Positions 36,242 through 45,699 of a DNA stretch of 64,000 bases are shown here, in pieces. This DNA is from Methylocystis rosea (GTDB lineage: Bacteria > Pseudomonadota > Alphaproteobacteria > Rhizobiales > Beijerinckiaceae): assembly GCF_003855495.1 (NCBI RefSeq), contig NZ_CP034086.1, positions 1,426,001 to 1,490,000 of the forward strand, written 5' to 3'. Positions within the stretch are counted from its first letter, which is position 1. The number at the start of each line of letters is the position of its first letter. A model generated the notes under the pieces. That model was not told the DNA's origin. It saw nothing but the letters and a program-made list of their open reading frames with translations, and ran no database searches. Made by a program: the position numbers and the translations under genes.

Positions 36242-36904
36242 CTAATATACGCCCGGAATGAGCCGCGCCGTACGTGCGCGATAGGCCTCATAGGCCGCGC
36301 CGAACTCCGAGCTCAACAGGCGTTCCTCGGCGTTCATCCGCGCGACGAGCGGCGGGATATTCAGAAGCGCCAAGAGGACGCCCACCGCCGTATTGAACGC
36401 CAGCCCCCAGCCAAGCGCCGAGATCAACAGGCCGAGATAGCTCGGATGTCTGATGCGGCTGTAAAGTCCCGTGGTGACGAGTTCGTGTCCCGGCTGAATG
36501 GCGACAAGGCCGCTGAAGCGGCGCCCGAGCACGGCGACCGGCCACAGCCGCAACGCCCCGCCCGCCGCAAGCAGCGCGACGCCGAACCATCGGATGGCGT
36601 CGCCGTCCAATCTCCACAGCCCTTCCCGATCCGCCCAGGCGGGCAGATAGGCGCCGAGAAGTCCGATGACGAGAAAGGCCGGGATCACCCATCGATTGCC
36701 GCGGTCCTCGCGCAGGCCGGAACTGAGGTTGCCGCCGACGAAGAGCGACGCGACGCCGAGCGCGAGCGTGACGACGACGAGCGCCGTCCGCGCCGAATTG
36801 GCGAAGTAAGCGTCGAGACCGCCGGCGCCGATAATCGCCAGCGCGAGATAAAGGCCGATGGACAGCGCCACGGCCAGAGCGCGGATCAGTAGCGGATGCG
36901 ACAT
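36242..36904 (-). CDS. Isoprenylcysteine carboxyl methyltransferase-like membrane protein
   Basis: 220 residues with about five membrane segments and the ICMT/PEMT C-terminal signature LVTTGLYSRIRHPSYLGLLI followed by PLVARMNAEERLLSSEFG and YEAYRARTARLIPG. Bacterial members methylate unknown lipids or small isoprenoids with SAM. Start at 36904. Confidence 0.88.
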   Translation of the reverse strand: MSHPLLIRALAVALSIGLYLALAIIGAGGLDAYFANSARTALVVVTLALGVASLFVGGNLSSGLREDRGNRWVIPAFLVIGLLGAYLPAWADREGLWRLDGDAIRWFGVALLAAGGALRLWPVAVLGRRFSGLVAIQPGHELVTTGLYSRIRHPSYLGLLISALGWGLAFNTAVGVLLALLNIPPLVARMNAEERLLSSEFGAAYEAYRARTARLIPGVY

Positions 36905-36970
36905 CAAGTCGTGCTCCCGCCCCTGTCTATCACTAATGATCCGCGCGCAGGACCAACGGCGACGACCAAC

Positions 36971-37195
36971 TTATTTGCTGCGCTTCGAGGACGCCTGGGC
37001 GCGCGTCGCGAACCAGACTGATGACTTTAGCTGGCCAGGGCATTTCCCGCATGTCACGCGACCTTTCGGGCTAACGTAAGCGCAAAGCCCGCGCGCGAGG
37101 CACTCGTCCGTCGTCACGGGGCGTGCGCTGGCCGCGGAGGTGATAATGCCGCCGCCAATGCAGGCGGAGATCGCGAGGATGAGGAGATTTCGCAT
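36971..37195 (-). CDS. Small secreted cysteine-containing protein, 74 residues
   Basis: Signal peptide (LLILAISACIGGGIITSAASA), then a mature peptide of about 50 residues with four cysteines in DECLARGLCAYVSPKGRVTC and CGKC and a basic tail. The ATG follows AAAGGAG. No family recognised. Confidence 0.6.
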   Translation of the reverse strand: MRNLLILAISACIGGGIITSAASARPVTTDECLARGLCAYVSPKGRVTCGKCPGQLKSSVWFATRAQASSKRSK

Positions 37196-37959
37196 AACGG
37201 ACTCCTTTAAATTGAGAAAAGTTCGAACGCCTCGTTAATGAGCGCGGCCCGCAATCTGGGAAAGCAAACATATTTCTCTCGAGCCGTGATCCTCCATTCG
37301 TGCCTTTCCGTCCGAAATTTTTTCGCCTATCGGCCGCTCAAGCAAACAGCGTGGGCGACGCGTATCGCCCTTCCGGACACTGACGCGCGACCGCCAAGAG
37401 CCTGGCTATCTGACTGGATCGATTGCCTCTCGGCCGGCTCGATCAAGCGCGTCGCCGCGCCCGGCAAGCTCCGCCGCAACGCCCCCGACGCCATCCCCGT
37501 TTCTATAATCAGGCGTCTTGCCGTGAGACGCGAACATGCCGGCAAGGTGCTCGGCGCCGATCTGCTTGCGGAGGCTTTGCATCGGATTGCGGTCGCTGCT
37601 CAAAGAATAGGCATCGCCGCCCAAATAATTCTCTCCAATAAAGTTTGTCATTGAACGCCGTTTCAAATTAACCAAACCAGTTTTTTATGAAAAGAGCTCA
37701 AGTCTGGAGCAAGCGCTGTGTCATTTTTGCCACTTCAACAATAAATGTCGGCTGATCAGCTTTGGTCACCTTCCTGTGACGCGTCGCTGCTGGTACTATC
37801 ATCGATATACGCAAAGATATCATGATTGGACGAATGAACGGGATCAGATCTGCTGCACCCACGCATTCGCTCCCAATTTTCAAAGCGGCGTAAGAGCCCG
37901 GAAGGCTCATTCCGGCGTTGAGCGGTGCGCTTCGCGCTGGAGCGAGAGAGTGGGATTCC
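37196..37959. other. 764-bp intergenic region
   Basis: Mostly non-coding. A minus-strand frame at 37406-37651 (MTNFIGENYLGGDAYSL start) could encode an 81-residue protein but has no clear ribosome site or family. AT-rich segments (37200-37330 and 37655-37900) probably carry promoters for the 36971 gene and tolC. No hairpin terminator or repeat stood out. Confidence 0.5.
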
Positions 37960-39369
37960 ATGAAATCGTTCGGCGCGCTTACAGTCATAGCGGCAGGGGC
38001 AGGCCTCGCGTTGGCATGCGCAAGCGATGTCTCTGCCGAAACAATTTCCTCTGCGCTCGCTCGGGCTTATGCGGGTAACCCGGACCTAAACGAGCAACGC
38101 GCCGACGTGCGTGCGCGTGACGAAGACGTCTCGAGCGCCTGGTCCGGACTGCGTCCCAACGCTAATATTCAGGCAAGCGTTGGCGCGCAGCGCTCGAACC
38201 TCAGGATTCCAGTGCGACTGCCGGTGATCAATCAGCGCATCCCGCTTACCGATGAATATACGGGATATCCGCGTGGGGCCACGCTGAACGTCTCGCAAAA
38301 TGTCTTTGATGGCGGTCGCACGGAGAATTCGGTGCGTCGCGCCGAGTCGAGCGTATTCGAGTCGCGCGCCCTGATGCGGCTTTCTGAGCAGGAGATATTG
38401 CGTAGCGGCGCGACCGCTTTCATGGACGTGATGCGCGACGCGGCGATCCTATCGCTGCGCAAGAGCAACATCGCCGTGCTCGATCTACAGTTGCACGATA
38501 CGGAGAAGCGCTATCAATCGGGTGACGTGACGAATACCGACGTCTCGCAGAGCGAGGCCTCCGTCTCCCATGCGCGCTCAGAATATTTTGCCGCCGAGGC
38601 GCAATTGAAAAGCAGCGCCGCCATTTACCGGCAGATCATCGGTGTGGAGCCGAAACGTCTCGAGCCGGCTTCATCGGTTGAGCGGATGTTGCCCAAATCA
38701 GTGAAGGATGCGATTGACGTCGCGCTTGTCGAACATCCCGCCATCGTCGCCGCCTTACATCGGGTGGACACTGCGGAGTCGGCGGTGAAAGTCGCCGAAG
38801 GCGCGCTTTTACCCACGCTGTCGGTCAATGCGCAAGTATCCCAGCAGTATGACTCTTTCCTTGGACTGCCCGGCTCGCGGCAATTTTCGGCGGGCGTCAA
38901 CGGCGCGCTCAATGTCCCCCTCTACCAGGGCGGAGGGGAGTATTCCTCGATCCGTAAGGCGAAAGAGGTGCTCGGCAAGGCGCGCCTCAACGCCGACGCG
39001 CAGCGCGACCGCGTTCGCGCTAACGTGGTCTCGAGCTATGGTCTGCTGGACACGGCCAGATCGCAGATCAGATCGGATGAGGCGACGGTGAAGGCGGCCG
39101 AACTTGCTCTGAAAGGCGTTCGGGACGAGGCGCAGGTGGGGCAGCGCACGACGCTCGACGTGTTGAACGCTCAGCAGACTTTGCTCAATGCGCGCGCCAA
39201 TCTGGTCATTTCCCAAAGGGACCGCGTCGTCGCCTCATACGCGATTTTGGCCGCGATCGGCAGACTGACGGCCGAGACGCTCAATCTCAATGTCGTGCGT
39301 TACGACCCTGTCGTTCATTTCGAGCAGGTCAAATACAAATGGTACGGGACCGATACGCCTGATCGATAA
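37960..39369 (+). CDS. TolC-family outer membrane efflux channel
   Basis: 469 residues with a signal peptide (GALTVIAAGAGLALACASDVSAE) and the duplicated TolC pattern: ISSALARAYAGNPDLNEQRA, RPNANIQASVG, FDGGRTENSVRRAES, and the second copy VSQQYDSFLGLPGSRQFSAG, PLYQGGGEYSSI, VGQRTTLDVLNAQQ. It forms the trimeric exit duct for type I or DevBCA-like exporters. It lies on the plus strand near the end of the lipid cluster, whose ABC exporter lacks its own outer membrane part. Confidence 0.92.
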   Translation: MKSFGALTVIAAGAGLALACASDVSAETISSALARAYAGNPDLNEQRADVRARDEDVSSAWSGLRPNANIQASVGAQRSNLRIPVRLPVINQRIPLTDEYTGYPRGATLNVSQNVFDGGRTENSVRRAESSVFESRALMRLSEQEILRSGATAFMDVMRDAAILSLRKSNIAVLDLQLHDTEKRYQSGDVTNTDVSQSEASVSHARSEYFAAEAQLKSSAAIYRQIIGVEPKRLEPASSVERMLPKSVKDAIDVALVEHPAIVAALHRVDTAESAVKVAEGALLPTLSVNAQVSQQYDSFLGLPGSRQFSAGVNGALNVPLYQGGGEYSSIRKAKEVLGKARLNADAQRDRVRANVVSSYGLLDTARSQIRSDEATVKAAELALKGVRDEAQVGQRTTLDVLNAQQTLLNARANLVISQRDRVVASYAILAAIGRLTAETLNLNVVRYDPVVHFEQVKYKWYGTDTPDR

Positions 39370-39408
39370 ACCTGCGCGGCGCGGCGCCGCGACGAGCAAC
39401 CCCTGAAC

Positions 39409-40062
39409 CTACAAGCGAGGTTTGACACCCGACTGTTTTTCGGGATCCTCGGCCGAGGCCTCGTTCTGCCGGACAACTTCGCTATCCATCAAACTCACGT
39501 TGAATCGCGTGGCGTCGGGCTCGTTGAGCCAAACTTTTAAATCGTAGCTCGGACCGGATTGCCAGGACCATCCCTGGCAGTCGCGCTCAGCTTTGGGCTT
39601 TGGATGGTATTTCGAATATTTCTCGCTCACTTTGAATTCCTCGATGATGAAATCGAGAAGCTCCGGACAGGTCATCTGTGAAAGGAACACGCCGTTCAGC
39701 CTGTAGACCTTGCCGGTCCGCGGGGTGAGCGCATAGTTGACGATGGAGCCGTCTTCAAATCTGCAGGAGAACTGTTTCCCATATTCAGATGACGATGCGA
39801 AGAACTCCTCGGCGCGCATGCCGCCATGAAACGAGACCTTTCCGAAATTGTTGCATTGCGATCGCGCGAGTCTCGCCGCTTCATCCTTGGACATGCCGAG
39901 CGAAAAGCCCCGCAGATCGCGTTTGAGGGATTGAGCCTGGGCGTCCTGCACGCCAGAGAAGGTCAAACCAGACAGCAGAAGAAGCATGAACCGCGTCTGT
40001 TGTATCGAGCGGCTCGAGTTCAGCTGGGTTCCCTGATCGATAATCCGGCTCGAGAGTATCAT
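39409..40062 (-). CDS. Uncharacterised secreted protein
   Basis: 217 residues. N-terminal signal segment (FMLLLLSGLTFSGVQDAQAQ, with an upstream extension whose true start is uncertain), then a mature domain beginning KRDLRGFSLGMSKDEAARLA, with cysteines in SQCNNFGK, FSCRFEDGS, MTCPELLDF and RDCQGWSW. The GFSLGMSKDEA opening resembles small periplasmic domains found in many proteobacterial lipoproteins. Convergent with tolC. Confidence 0.75.
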   Translation of the reverse strand: MILSSRIIDQGTQLNSSRSIQQTRFMLLLLSGLTFSGVQDAQAQSLKRDLRGFSLGMSKDEAARLARSQCNNFGKVSFHGGMRAEEFFASSSEYGKQFSCRFEDGSIVNYALTPRTGKVYRLNGVFLSQMTCPELLDFIIEEFKVSEKYSKYHPKPKAERDCQGWSWQSGPSYDLKVWLNEPDATRFNVSLMDSEVVRQNEASAEDPEKQSGVKPRL

Positions 40063-40400
40063 TATCGATCTCCTCGCTGAAAGAAGCTGTCGATTCTAGG
40101 GAGACCAGGAAAAAGTTGGCTCAGTCAAGCCCCGCGCCTAAAACGTTATCGTTGGGCCATCTCACATTCATCTCGCTGGGGCAGACCGCCGTAACGTTCG
40201 AGAGTTCCGTTGTTGATATGACGCGCCTAGCCAGAGACCATCGCATCTGGCTTCTTGGCTCATACGTTTATTTGTACAAGTTGATACTTGATCTGTAAAC
40301 GCCGTTAATGGCCCACCTTCAAACGCATGATGCGCGGCGAGTCTGATCGGCTGATTTGGAGATAGGGCGTTAGCGGCCATAAACATGGCCCGGTCAGGAC
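40063..40400. other. Intergenic region, no gene supported
   Basis: 338 bases. Short open frames on both strands lack ribosome sites. The region is AT-richer than the genome average around 40255-40310 and may hold the promoter of the 39409 gene. No hairpin or repeat was recognised. Confidence 0.5.
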
Positions 40401-41537
40401 TCAGTCGATACGCGGCATCGCCTGTTCGGGAACGCGCGTCGCGCGCGCCATCGCGCGCACGCCGCTCGGAAACTGCGAGGCGAGCCATATAAGAGCGTTC
40501 TGGCCAACCGAATGTCTGAAGAACATGCTGTTTAAGGGCTTTGAAACGCGCATTTGTTTTCTGACGATACTACTGAAGCGGCGATGAAACTCATGCGAGG
40601 TCCCGCCTTCGAGAAACATGTTGGCCGCCAGAACTGCGCTGCAGCTCGCCATGCCCATGCCGTCGCCGGTGAAAGAAGGGATCACCGCAATCTGATCGCC
40701 AAGCCGCCATAGTCCCGGCGGGTCCTCGGGGGAGGGATTATGCACAAAGCCATAAGGCACGCGGCTGATCGCAAGCGGGCGATCCAGCAAAGGCTCGGCG
40801 CCCTCCAAGTAAGCCGCTACGTAGTCCGACTCGCTGCTGAATTGCTGCAGAACGCCTTGCCAGGTTCCTCCCGCCTTCATGAAGCGGTCTTGGCTGAGCA
40901 CAGGACAGAAATTGACGCAATCGTCTTCGACGAGCATTAGCCCGAGATAGCATTCCTTCAGGAGAATGAGCTCGACCACCGATCGCAGATGCTCAGTTTT
41001 TTTCCTGTTGAATCGGTAATACATTTTCAAAGCGAGATAATCGCTTTGGCGCCCAGGCGAAGCGCGTTTGACGCCACGCAAATCGTGCTTGCCACTCGCA
41101 AGAAAAATCGCGCGAGCAGGCGCGCTGTCTCCGGATCCGAAGGACACTTCGAAGCCGCCGTCTTCCGATTGCACGATGAACCGCGCCGCCTTGCCGCGAA
41201 TGACGTTCACGCCGCAAGACGTTGCATGCTCGAGCAGAGCCTCGTCGAGGACTTTTCTTGATAGCGCTAGAGCCGGAAATGGCAGCGGTTGGTCCACGCT
41301 GCGGTTCCCCCGAACCAATCGGACACGGTTGATCGGTCGAGCGCCCAGATCCACCGTGTCTACGCCAAGAGATCGCAAATTCGCGCTGACTTCACGGCTC
41401 ATGAACTCGCCGCAAATCTTATGATTCGCCGACGACGAGCGCTCATAGAGGTCGACGCGCCGACCCGCGCGGGATAAAGCAAGGGCCGCCGTAGCTCCCG
41501 CGACGCCGCCGCCGATGATCACGCTTGCTTCCGTCAC
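40401..41537 (-). CDS. FAD-dependent oxidoreductase, geranylgeranyl reductase/hydroxylase type
   Basis: 378 residues. N-terminal dinucleotide fold SVIIGGGVAGATAALALSRAG, LYERSS, the family signature HKICGEFMSREV, and the FAD-closing GDQIAVIPSFTGDGMGMA. Flavoproteins of this type sit beside type III PKS and methyltransferase genes in several bacteria and hydroxylate or reduce the lipid ring. Last gene of the minus-strand cluster, following the methyltransferase. A GTG start at 41537 is chosen because AGGAG lies seven bases upstream; an ATG at 41552 also fits. Confidence 0.85.
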   Translation of the reverse strand: MTEASVIIGGGVAGATAALALSRAGRRVDLYERSSSANHKICGEFMSREVSANLRSLGVDTVDLGARPINRVRLVRGNRSVDQPLPFPALALSRKVLDEALLEHATSCGVNVIRGKAARFIVQSEDGGFEVSFGSGDSAPARAIFLASGKHDLRGVKRASPGRQSDYLALKMYYRFNRKKTEHLRSVVELILLKECYLGLMLVEDDCVNFCPVLSQDRFMKAGGTWQGVLQQFSSESDYVAAYLEGAEPLLDRPLAISRVPYGFVHNPSPEDPPGLWRLGDQIAVIPSFTGDGMGMASCSAVLAANMFLEGGTSHEFHRRFSSIVRKQMRVSKPLNSMFFRHSVGQNALIWLASQFPSGVRAMARATRVPEQAMPRID

Positions 41538-41669
41538 GATACGACTCCTCATCCACCTCTTCGCGAAGCACTTCCGGAGTGACTGGTTAGTCCTTTGGGG
41601 GCTCCTCCCGTCTGTTAAAGCGATTGTTGCGTCGAATGGCCCAGGCCAGCCGCTCGCGAGAGAGACGGC

Positions 41670-42392
41670 TTACGAAGGCGTGGCGCCTGAGGCGGAATTC
41701 GACTGCCGCGCCGCGAAGCAGTGCGTGAATGGCCTTGCGGGGCTCTCGTCGAGAACCCAGTCGTTCTGATTTGGCCACAGCTTCGATAGATCACGGTTGT
41801 TGAAGCCGGCGCGCACACTCGTCTTCGCATCCCATTGCGTGATGTCGTTGCAGCCGATGACCCAGACCAGGCTGCTCGCCATGAGCGAAAAATGATCGCG
41901 ACGGGGTTCGCATGCGACGAACAGCGTCGTGCGCGCCGCCGCCAATTCAAGCAAGCGGGCGAGGTCTGGGTTTTCAAAATGATGCAGAAACAGATTTGCT
42001 GAGATGATGTCCGTCGTCGCGGCGTCATGCGAAAGGTAATCGAAGACGTCTGCGACGACGCTCTCCACCCGCCATCCGATCGCTTCAAAGGCTTGGCGCG
42101 TCTCGTCCGATAGAATGTCCTGTTGGTCGAGCAGGCGCACCGTCACGCCTTGCCACTTCGGCGCCAGGCGATTTGCGACGCCGAGCATCAACGCCCCGTC
42201 GCCGGAGCCGAGATCGAGAATGGTTTTCGGCGTCCTGTCGAAATGGCGGGAAAGCATCGTCGCCATAATCTTGGTCTGCAACATCCAGCTGTTGACGCGC
42301 TGCAGGTCGCGGCGCGACTGCATGGCTCGGGGATCGTCGCATGGAAGAGAATCCAAAAGTTCAGGATATACTGCGCGAGCGAGCTTAGCCAT
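41670..42392 (-). CDS. SAM-dependent methyltransferase of the lipid cluster
   Basis: 240 residues, class I fold: TILDLGSGDGALMLGVANRL, VRLLDQQDILS, DIISANLFLHHFENPDLARL and FVACEPRRDHFSLMAS. Methyltransferases of this wording are frequent partners of type III PKS and FAD oxidoreductase genes, where they methylate the alkylresorcinol or pyrone ring oxygen. AAGGAG precedes the ATG. Adjacent to the FAD oxidoreductase. Confidence 0.85.
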   Translation of the reverse strand: MAKLARAVYPELLDSLPCDDPRAMQSRRDLQRVNSWMLQTKIMATMLSRHFDRTPKTILDLGSGDGALMLGVANRLAPKWQGVTVRLLDQQDILSDETRQAFEAIGWRVESVVADVFDYLSHDAATTDIISANLFLHHFENPDLARLLELAAARTTLFVACEPRRDHFSLMASSLVWVIGCNDITQWDAKTSVRAGFNNRDLSKLWPNQNDWVLDESPARPFTHCFAARQSNSASGATPS

Positions 42393-42495
42393 TTTGGCGC
42401 TCTCCTTCTGATAGCCCCTGTTAGGATAATTCCGGCGCCCGCCTGGACGTCATCTAGAATTAGCCAATCAATTCGCGCGACTTCCTCGCGCTCCG

Positions 42496-43614
42496 TCAGT
42501 CGCGCGCTATGGCGAATCGTCCCGCGGATTTTTGCGCCTTCATTGGTTGGAGCCAACCTGTCTGCGCCGAGAGCGGGTGGACCAAAAAATAAGCGTCAAC
42601 GCGCAGCCCGACGGGCAATTTCACGCCGGGGTCGAGATCTATAAGCACCTGCAGCGCCTTGGCGTCGACGCGATCGGTCGGCCGACCGGTCTGAACCATC
42701 TTGGAGCCCATTCTGGACGATACGCGGAAAACTCTTCCGCCGAATTTCTGATTTGGGAAGGCGTCCGCAGTGACCTCGACGCGCTGCCCGGCGACGATTT
42801 TACCGACGTCGGTCTCATCGACGTCCGCGCGCACCCGCAGACCGCGAACATTGCCGACGATGGCGATCGGCGTCGGCGGCACATGCGTCACGGCTTCGCC
42901 GGCGACGCGAGAGCGACGCAGGATCGTACCCGCGATCGGCGACCGCACCAGCGTCTTTTCCAAAAGCGCTTCCGACAGAGCCACATCCGCCTCCGCGAGC
43001 CGCACCCGCGCGCGCGCCGCCGCGAGATCTTCAGCGCGCGGCGGAGCCTCGAGCATCGCGAGCCTTTCCGCGATCGCGGCGCGCCGCGCCTTGTTGACGT
43101 TCCAGTGGGACGTGGCCTGATCAAGCGCCGCTTGGGGCGAAACGCCGCTCTTAGTGAGCGGCAGACGTCGCTCATGTTCGCGTCGCGCCAAGTCGAGCGC
43201 CGCGTCTGCCTCCATCAGAGCATCCTTCGCCTCTCGGCGCTCCTCGGCGCGCGCGCCATTGGTGAGGCGCTCAAGTTCGGCCTGCCGCAGCGCAAGCGCG
43301 GCGCGCGCGGACTCCAGTCGAGCAACCTGCTCGGTATTATCGAGCGCCGCGATGATCTGACCGGCCGCCACTTCATCGTTCTCCTCGACCCGCATCTCGC
43401 GGATGACGCCTGTCGCTTGCGCGGAGATTTCTCGCTCCTCGCCTTCAGGCTCCACCATTCCCGGCGCGGCGGCGACATGCTGCGCAAGACTAGCGAGCGA
43501 CGTTGTGGCGCGAGCGGTTGACTGCGTGCTCTCGATCGACTGAAAGAGAAAGAGGCCCAGCGCGGCCAGGCCGAGGAAAGTCAGAATTGCGACGACGCGT
43601 GACGACATTTTCAT
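42496..43614 (-). CDS. Membrane fusion protein of the ABC exporter (DevB/HlyD-like)
   Basis: 372 residues. One N-terminal membrane anchor (VVAILTFLGLAALGLFLF), a lipoyl half (GVIREMRVEENDEVAAGQ), a long alpha-hairpin (about 100-225), a second lipoyl half (SPIAGTILRRSRVAGEAV) and a beta-barrel (RVRADVDETDVGKIVAGQRV). Matches DevB-type adaptors that link an ABC pump to TolC. The stop of the ATPase gene overlaps its start (TGATG). Confidence 0.92.
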   Translation of the reverse strand: MKMSSRVVAILTFLGLAALGLFLFQSIESTQSTARATTSLASLAQHVAAAPGMVEPEGEEREISAQATGVIREMRVEENDEVAAGQIIAALDNTEQVARLESARAALALRQAELERLTNGARAEERREAKDALMEADAALDLARREHERRLPLTKSGVSPQAALDQATSHWNVNKARRAAIAERLAMLEAPPRAEDLAAARARVRLAEADVALSEALLEKTLVRSPIAGTILRRSRVAGEAVTHVPPTPIAIVGNVRGLRVRADVDETDVGKIVAGQRVEVTADAFPNQKFGGRVFRVSSRMGSKMVQTGRPTDRVDAKALQVLIDLDPGVKLPVGLRVDAYFLVHPLSAQTGWLQPMKAQKSAGRFAIARD

Positions 43615-44348
43615 CACAAGGCTCCCATTGCGTGTAGGGGAGATGGAGATGGACCGCGCGGCGTCGCCAAACGCTCGGCGATTTGTCCATCTTCGAGATG
43701 TATCACCCGATCCCCGAATTGAAGGATGCGCGGATCATGGGTGACGATGACCACCGCTCGCTCCTGCTGATGCGCAAGCATCTGCAAAAGCTCAATGGCG
43801 CGAAGTCCGCTTTCTGCGTCCAGCGCGGCAGTCGGTTCGTCGGCCATCACGATCTTGGGATCGCCGGCCAGAGCGCGCGCGATCGCGACGCGCTGTCTCT
43901 GGCCGCTACTCAACTGAGAGGGAAAGGAATCGAGCCGCTGACCTAAGCCCACCGATTTCAGGAGCTCGCGCGCGCGCTCCCGAGCAATCTCCCGCGACAC
44001 TCCGAGAAGATCGAGCATCACCATCACGTTTTCCGTGGCGGTCAGCACGGGGAACAGATTGTAGGCTTGAAAAATGAAACCAAAATATTTCAGCCGCAGC
44101 GCTGCGAGCTCCTCTTCGCCGAGCGCCTGCGTGCTTTTTCCATAAAGCGTCACGACTCCGCTCGAAGGGCTGAGCAGCCGACCCAGAATATGGAGCAGCG
44201 TCGTCTTACCGCTGCCCGACGGTCCCACAAGCATCAGCAACTCGCCGGCGTAAACCTCAACGTCGATGTCCCGCAGCACGGTGACCGGCGTCGGTCCGGT
44301 GTCGAAGGAATGACTGACGCCAGAGGCGCTGATGACGGCGTGTTTCAT
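43614..44348 (-). CDS. ABC exporter ATPase (DevA-like)
   Basis: 244 residues, MacB/LolD/DevA type. Walker A GPSGSGKTT, Q-loop FGFIFQAYNLFPVLTATEN, signature LSSGQRQRVAIARAL, Walker B IVMADEPTAALD and the H-loop VIVTHDPR are all intact. Overlaps both neighbours by a few bases, so exporter subunits are made in order permease, ATPase, fusion protein. Confidence 0.95.
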   Translation of the reverse strand: MKHAVISASGVSHSFDTGPTPVTVLRDIDVEVYAGELLMLVGPSGSGKTTLLHILGRLLSPSSGVVTLYGKSTQALGEEELAALRLKYFGFIFQAYNLFPVLTATENVMVMLDLLGVSREIARERARELLKSVGLGQRLDSFPSQLSSGQRQRVAIARALAGDPKIVMADEPTAALDAESGLRAIELLQMLAHQQERAVVIVTHDPRILQFGDRVIHLEDGQIAERLATPRGPSPSPLHAMGAL

Positions 44349-45553
44349 CTGAACACCTTCACTGGATCAATTGATGTGATCTTGCTGATCGACACCAGCG
44401 AGGCGCCGACGCACATCAGCACGGTGACGGCGCCGATGCCAACAGCAAGCCAAGCTGGGAAAAGCGGCGGCGAACTCATGTTCCGGCCGAGATATACAAG
44501 CACCGCCACGGCGCCGATCCCGACGACGCTTCCGATCAGACCGCCGATCACCGCCTGTTCAATGACGATCTTGTAGAGATACCATCGCGGCCCGCCCATA
44601 GCACGAATGACCGCGTATTCGGGAAGACGATCCATGGTGCTAGCGTAGAGCGTTTGTGCGACGATCACCACGCCAACAAAAAGCGCAAGCAGCGAAGAGC
44701 AGATGATTGAAATGCCCGCGCCCGTGGTCAGAAGCCAGTATTTCTGGCTATTGGCCGCAAATTCGCGCGAGGTCATTACGTCGACGTCTGGCATTCGGGC
44801 GGACAGTCTCTCGATCACCGTAGCCGGATCCTGACCGGGGGAGAGCCGGATCAACACGTAAGTGATGAGATTGTCTGTTCGACCCAGCAGCGATCGCGCG
44901 TTACGTAGCGAGGTGAAGACATAGGGCGATTGCGTGAATGTTCTTATCCCGTCCGTAAAGCCGACGACCCGCGCCCGGCGATCATTAATTTCAACGAGTT
45001 GATTGAGGCCGGTAACACCAAGCTTTTCGGCGTAGAGTCGATCGATGATAATCCCGTCGGGGCTGGATAGCGCCTCTCGGAAGCTTTGCCCGGCTGGCAA
45101 AGTCAGCGGCAACCCCATCTCGGCGCCCGGTTCGACGCCAATGAGGATGACAATCTGCCGTATCCCGTCGGCGCGCTTCCAAAAGCCGAAATGCAGAAGA
45201 TAAGGCTCGGCGACGGCGACGCCTTCCACCGCCAGCGACTGGAATCTGCGTCTGCCGTCGATAGGCGTTGCAAGATCGACGCTGGGAACGCCATGCGCGG
45301 CGACCCAAAGATCCGCGCCGGCATGGTCCACGACGGTCGACGTCGTGTGGAGAAAATTGAGGAGCATGCCCAACTGAATGCCGACGAGGATTGTCGAGAA
45401 GGCAATTCCGACGAGCGTCACGGCGAAACGGACTCGATCGTGGACGAGGTTTCGCCAAGCGATGAGAAGCGTAAGACTCGGACGCGTCCATGCAACGCCG
45501 CTGCGTCCGCCAAATTGTCTCGTGGCGAGGCCAATCTCTTTTCCTAGCGACAT
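44345..45553 (-). CDS. ABC exporter permease (DevC-like, FtsX/MacB fold)
   Basis: 402 residues. First helix after RPSLTLLIAWRNLVHDRVRF, a large periplasmic domain (about 70-275), and three C-terminal helices (SIICSSLLALFVGVVIVAQ, AVIGGLIGSVVGIGAVAVLV, LAVGIGAVTVLMCVGASLV) of the FtsX type. The length and single-helix-plus-three layout match DevC, which with DevB and DevA exports heterocyst glycolipids in Anabaena. Confidence 0.92.
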   Translation of the reverse strand: MSLGKEIGLATRQFGGRSGVAWTRPSLTLLIAWRNLVHDRVRFAVTLVGIAFSTILVGIQLGMLLNFLHTTSTVVDHAGADLWVAAHGVPSVDLATPIDGRRRFQSLAVEGVAVAEPYLLHFGFWKRADGIRQIVILIGVEPGAEMGLPLTLPAGQSFREALSSPDGIIIDRLYAEKLGVTGLNQLVEINDRRARVVGFTDGIRTFTQSPYVFTSLRNARSLLGRTDNLITYVLIRLSPGQDPATVIERLSARMPDVDVMTSREFAANSQKYWLLTTGAGISIICSSLLALFVGVVIVAQTLYASTMDRLPEYAVIRAMGGPRWYLYKIVIEQAVIGGLIGSVVGIGAVAVLVYLGRNMSSPPLFPAWLAVGIGAVTVLMCVGASLVSISKITSIDPVKVFR

Positions 45554-45699
45554 TTCGAAAGGCTCCCGCAGCTATTCTAGCTCTTCAAGCTCACCTTGCC
45601 GGTGACTGCGCACAGCGCCAGGCGACATATTCTCTCCGCTCACAACATCTGATGGCGCAGCCGACGGACTGCGTCCTAGCGCCTCAATCACGCCTGAAC

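Noticed and set aside
37406..37651. Possible 81-residue minus-strand gene upstream of tolC
   Set aside because: No convincing ribosome site, no family and no signal peptide; mentioned within the intergenic entry only.
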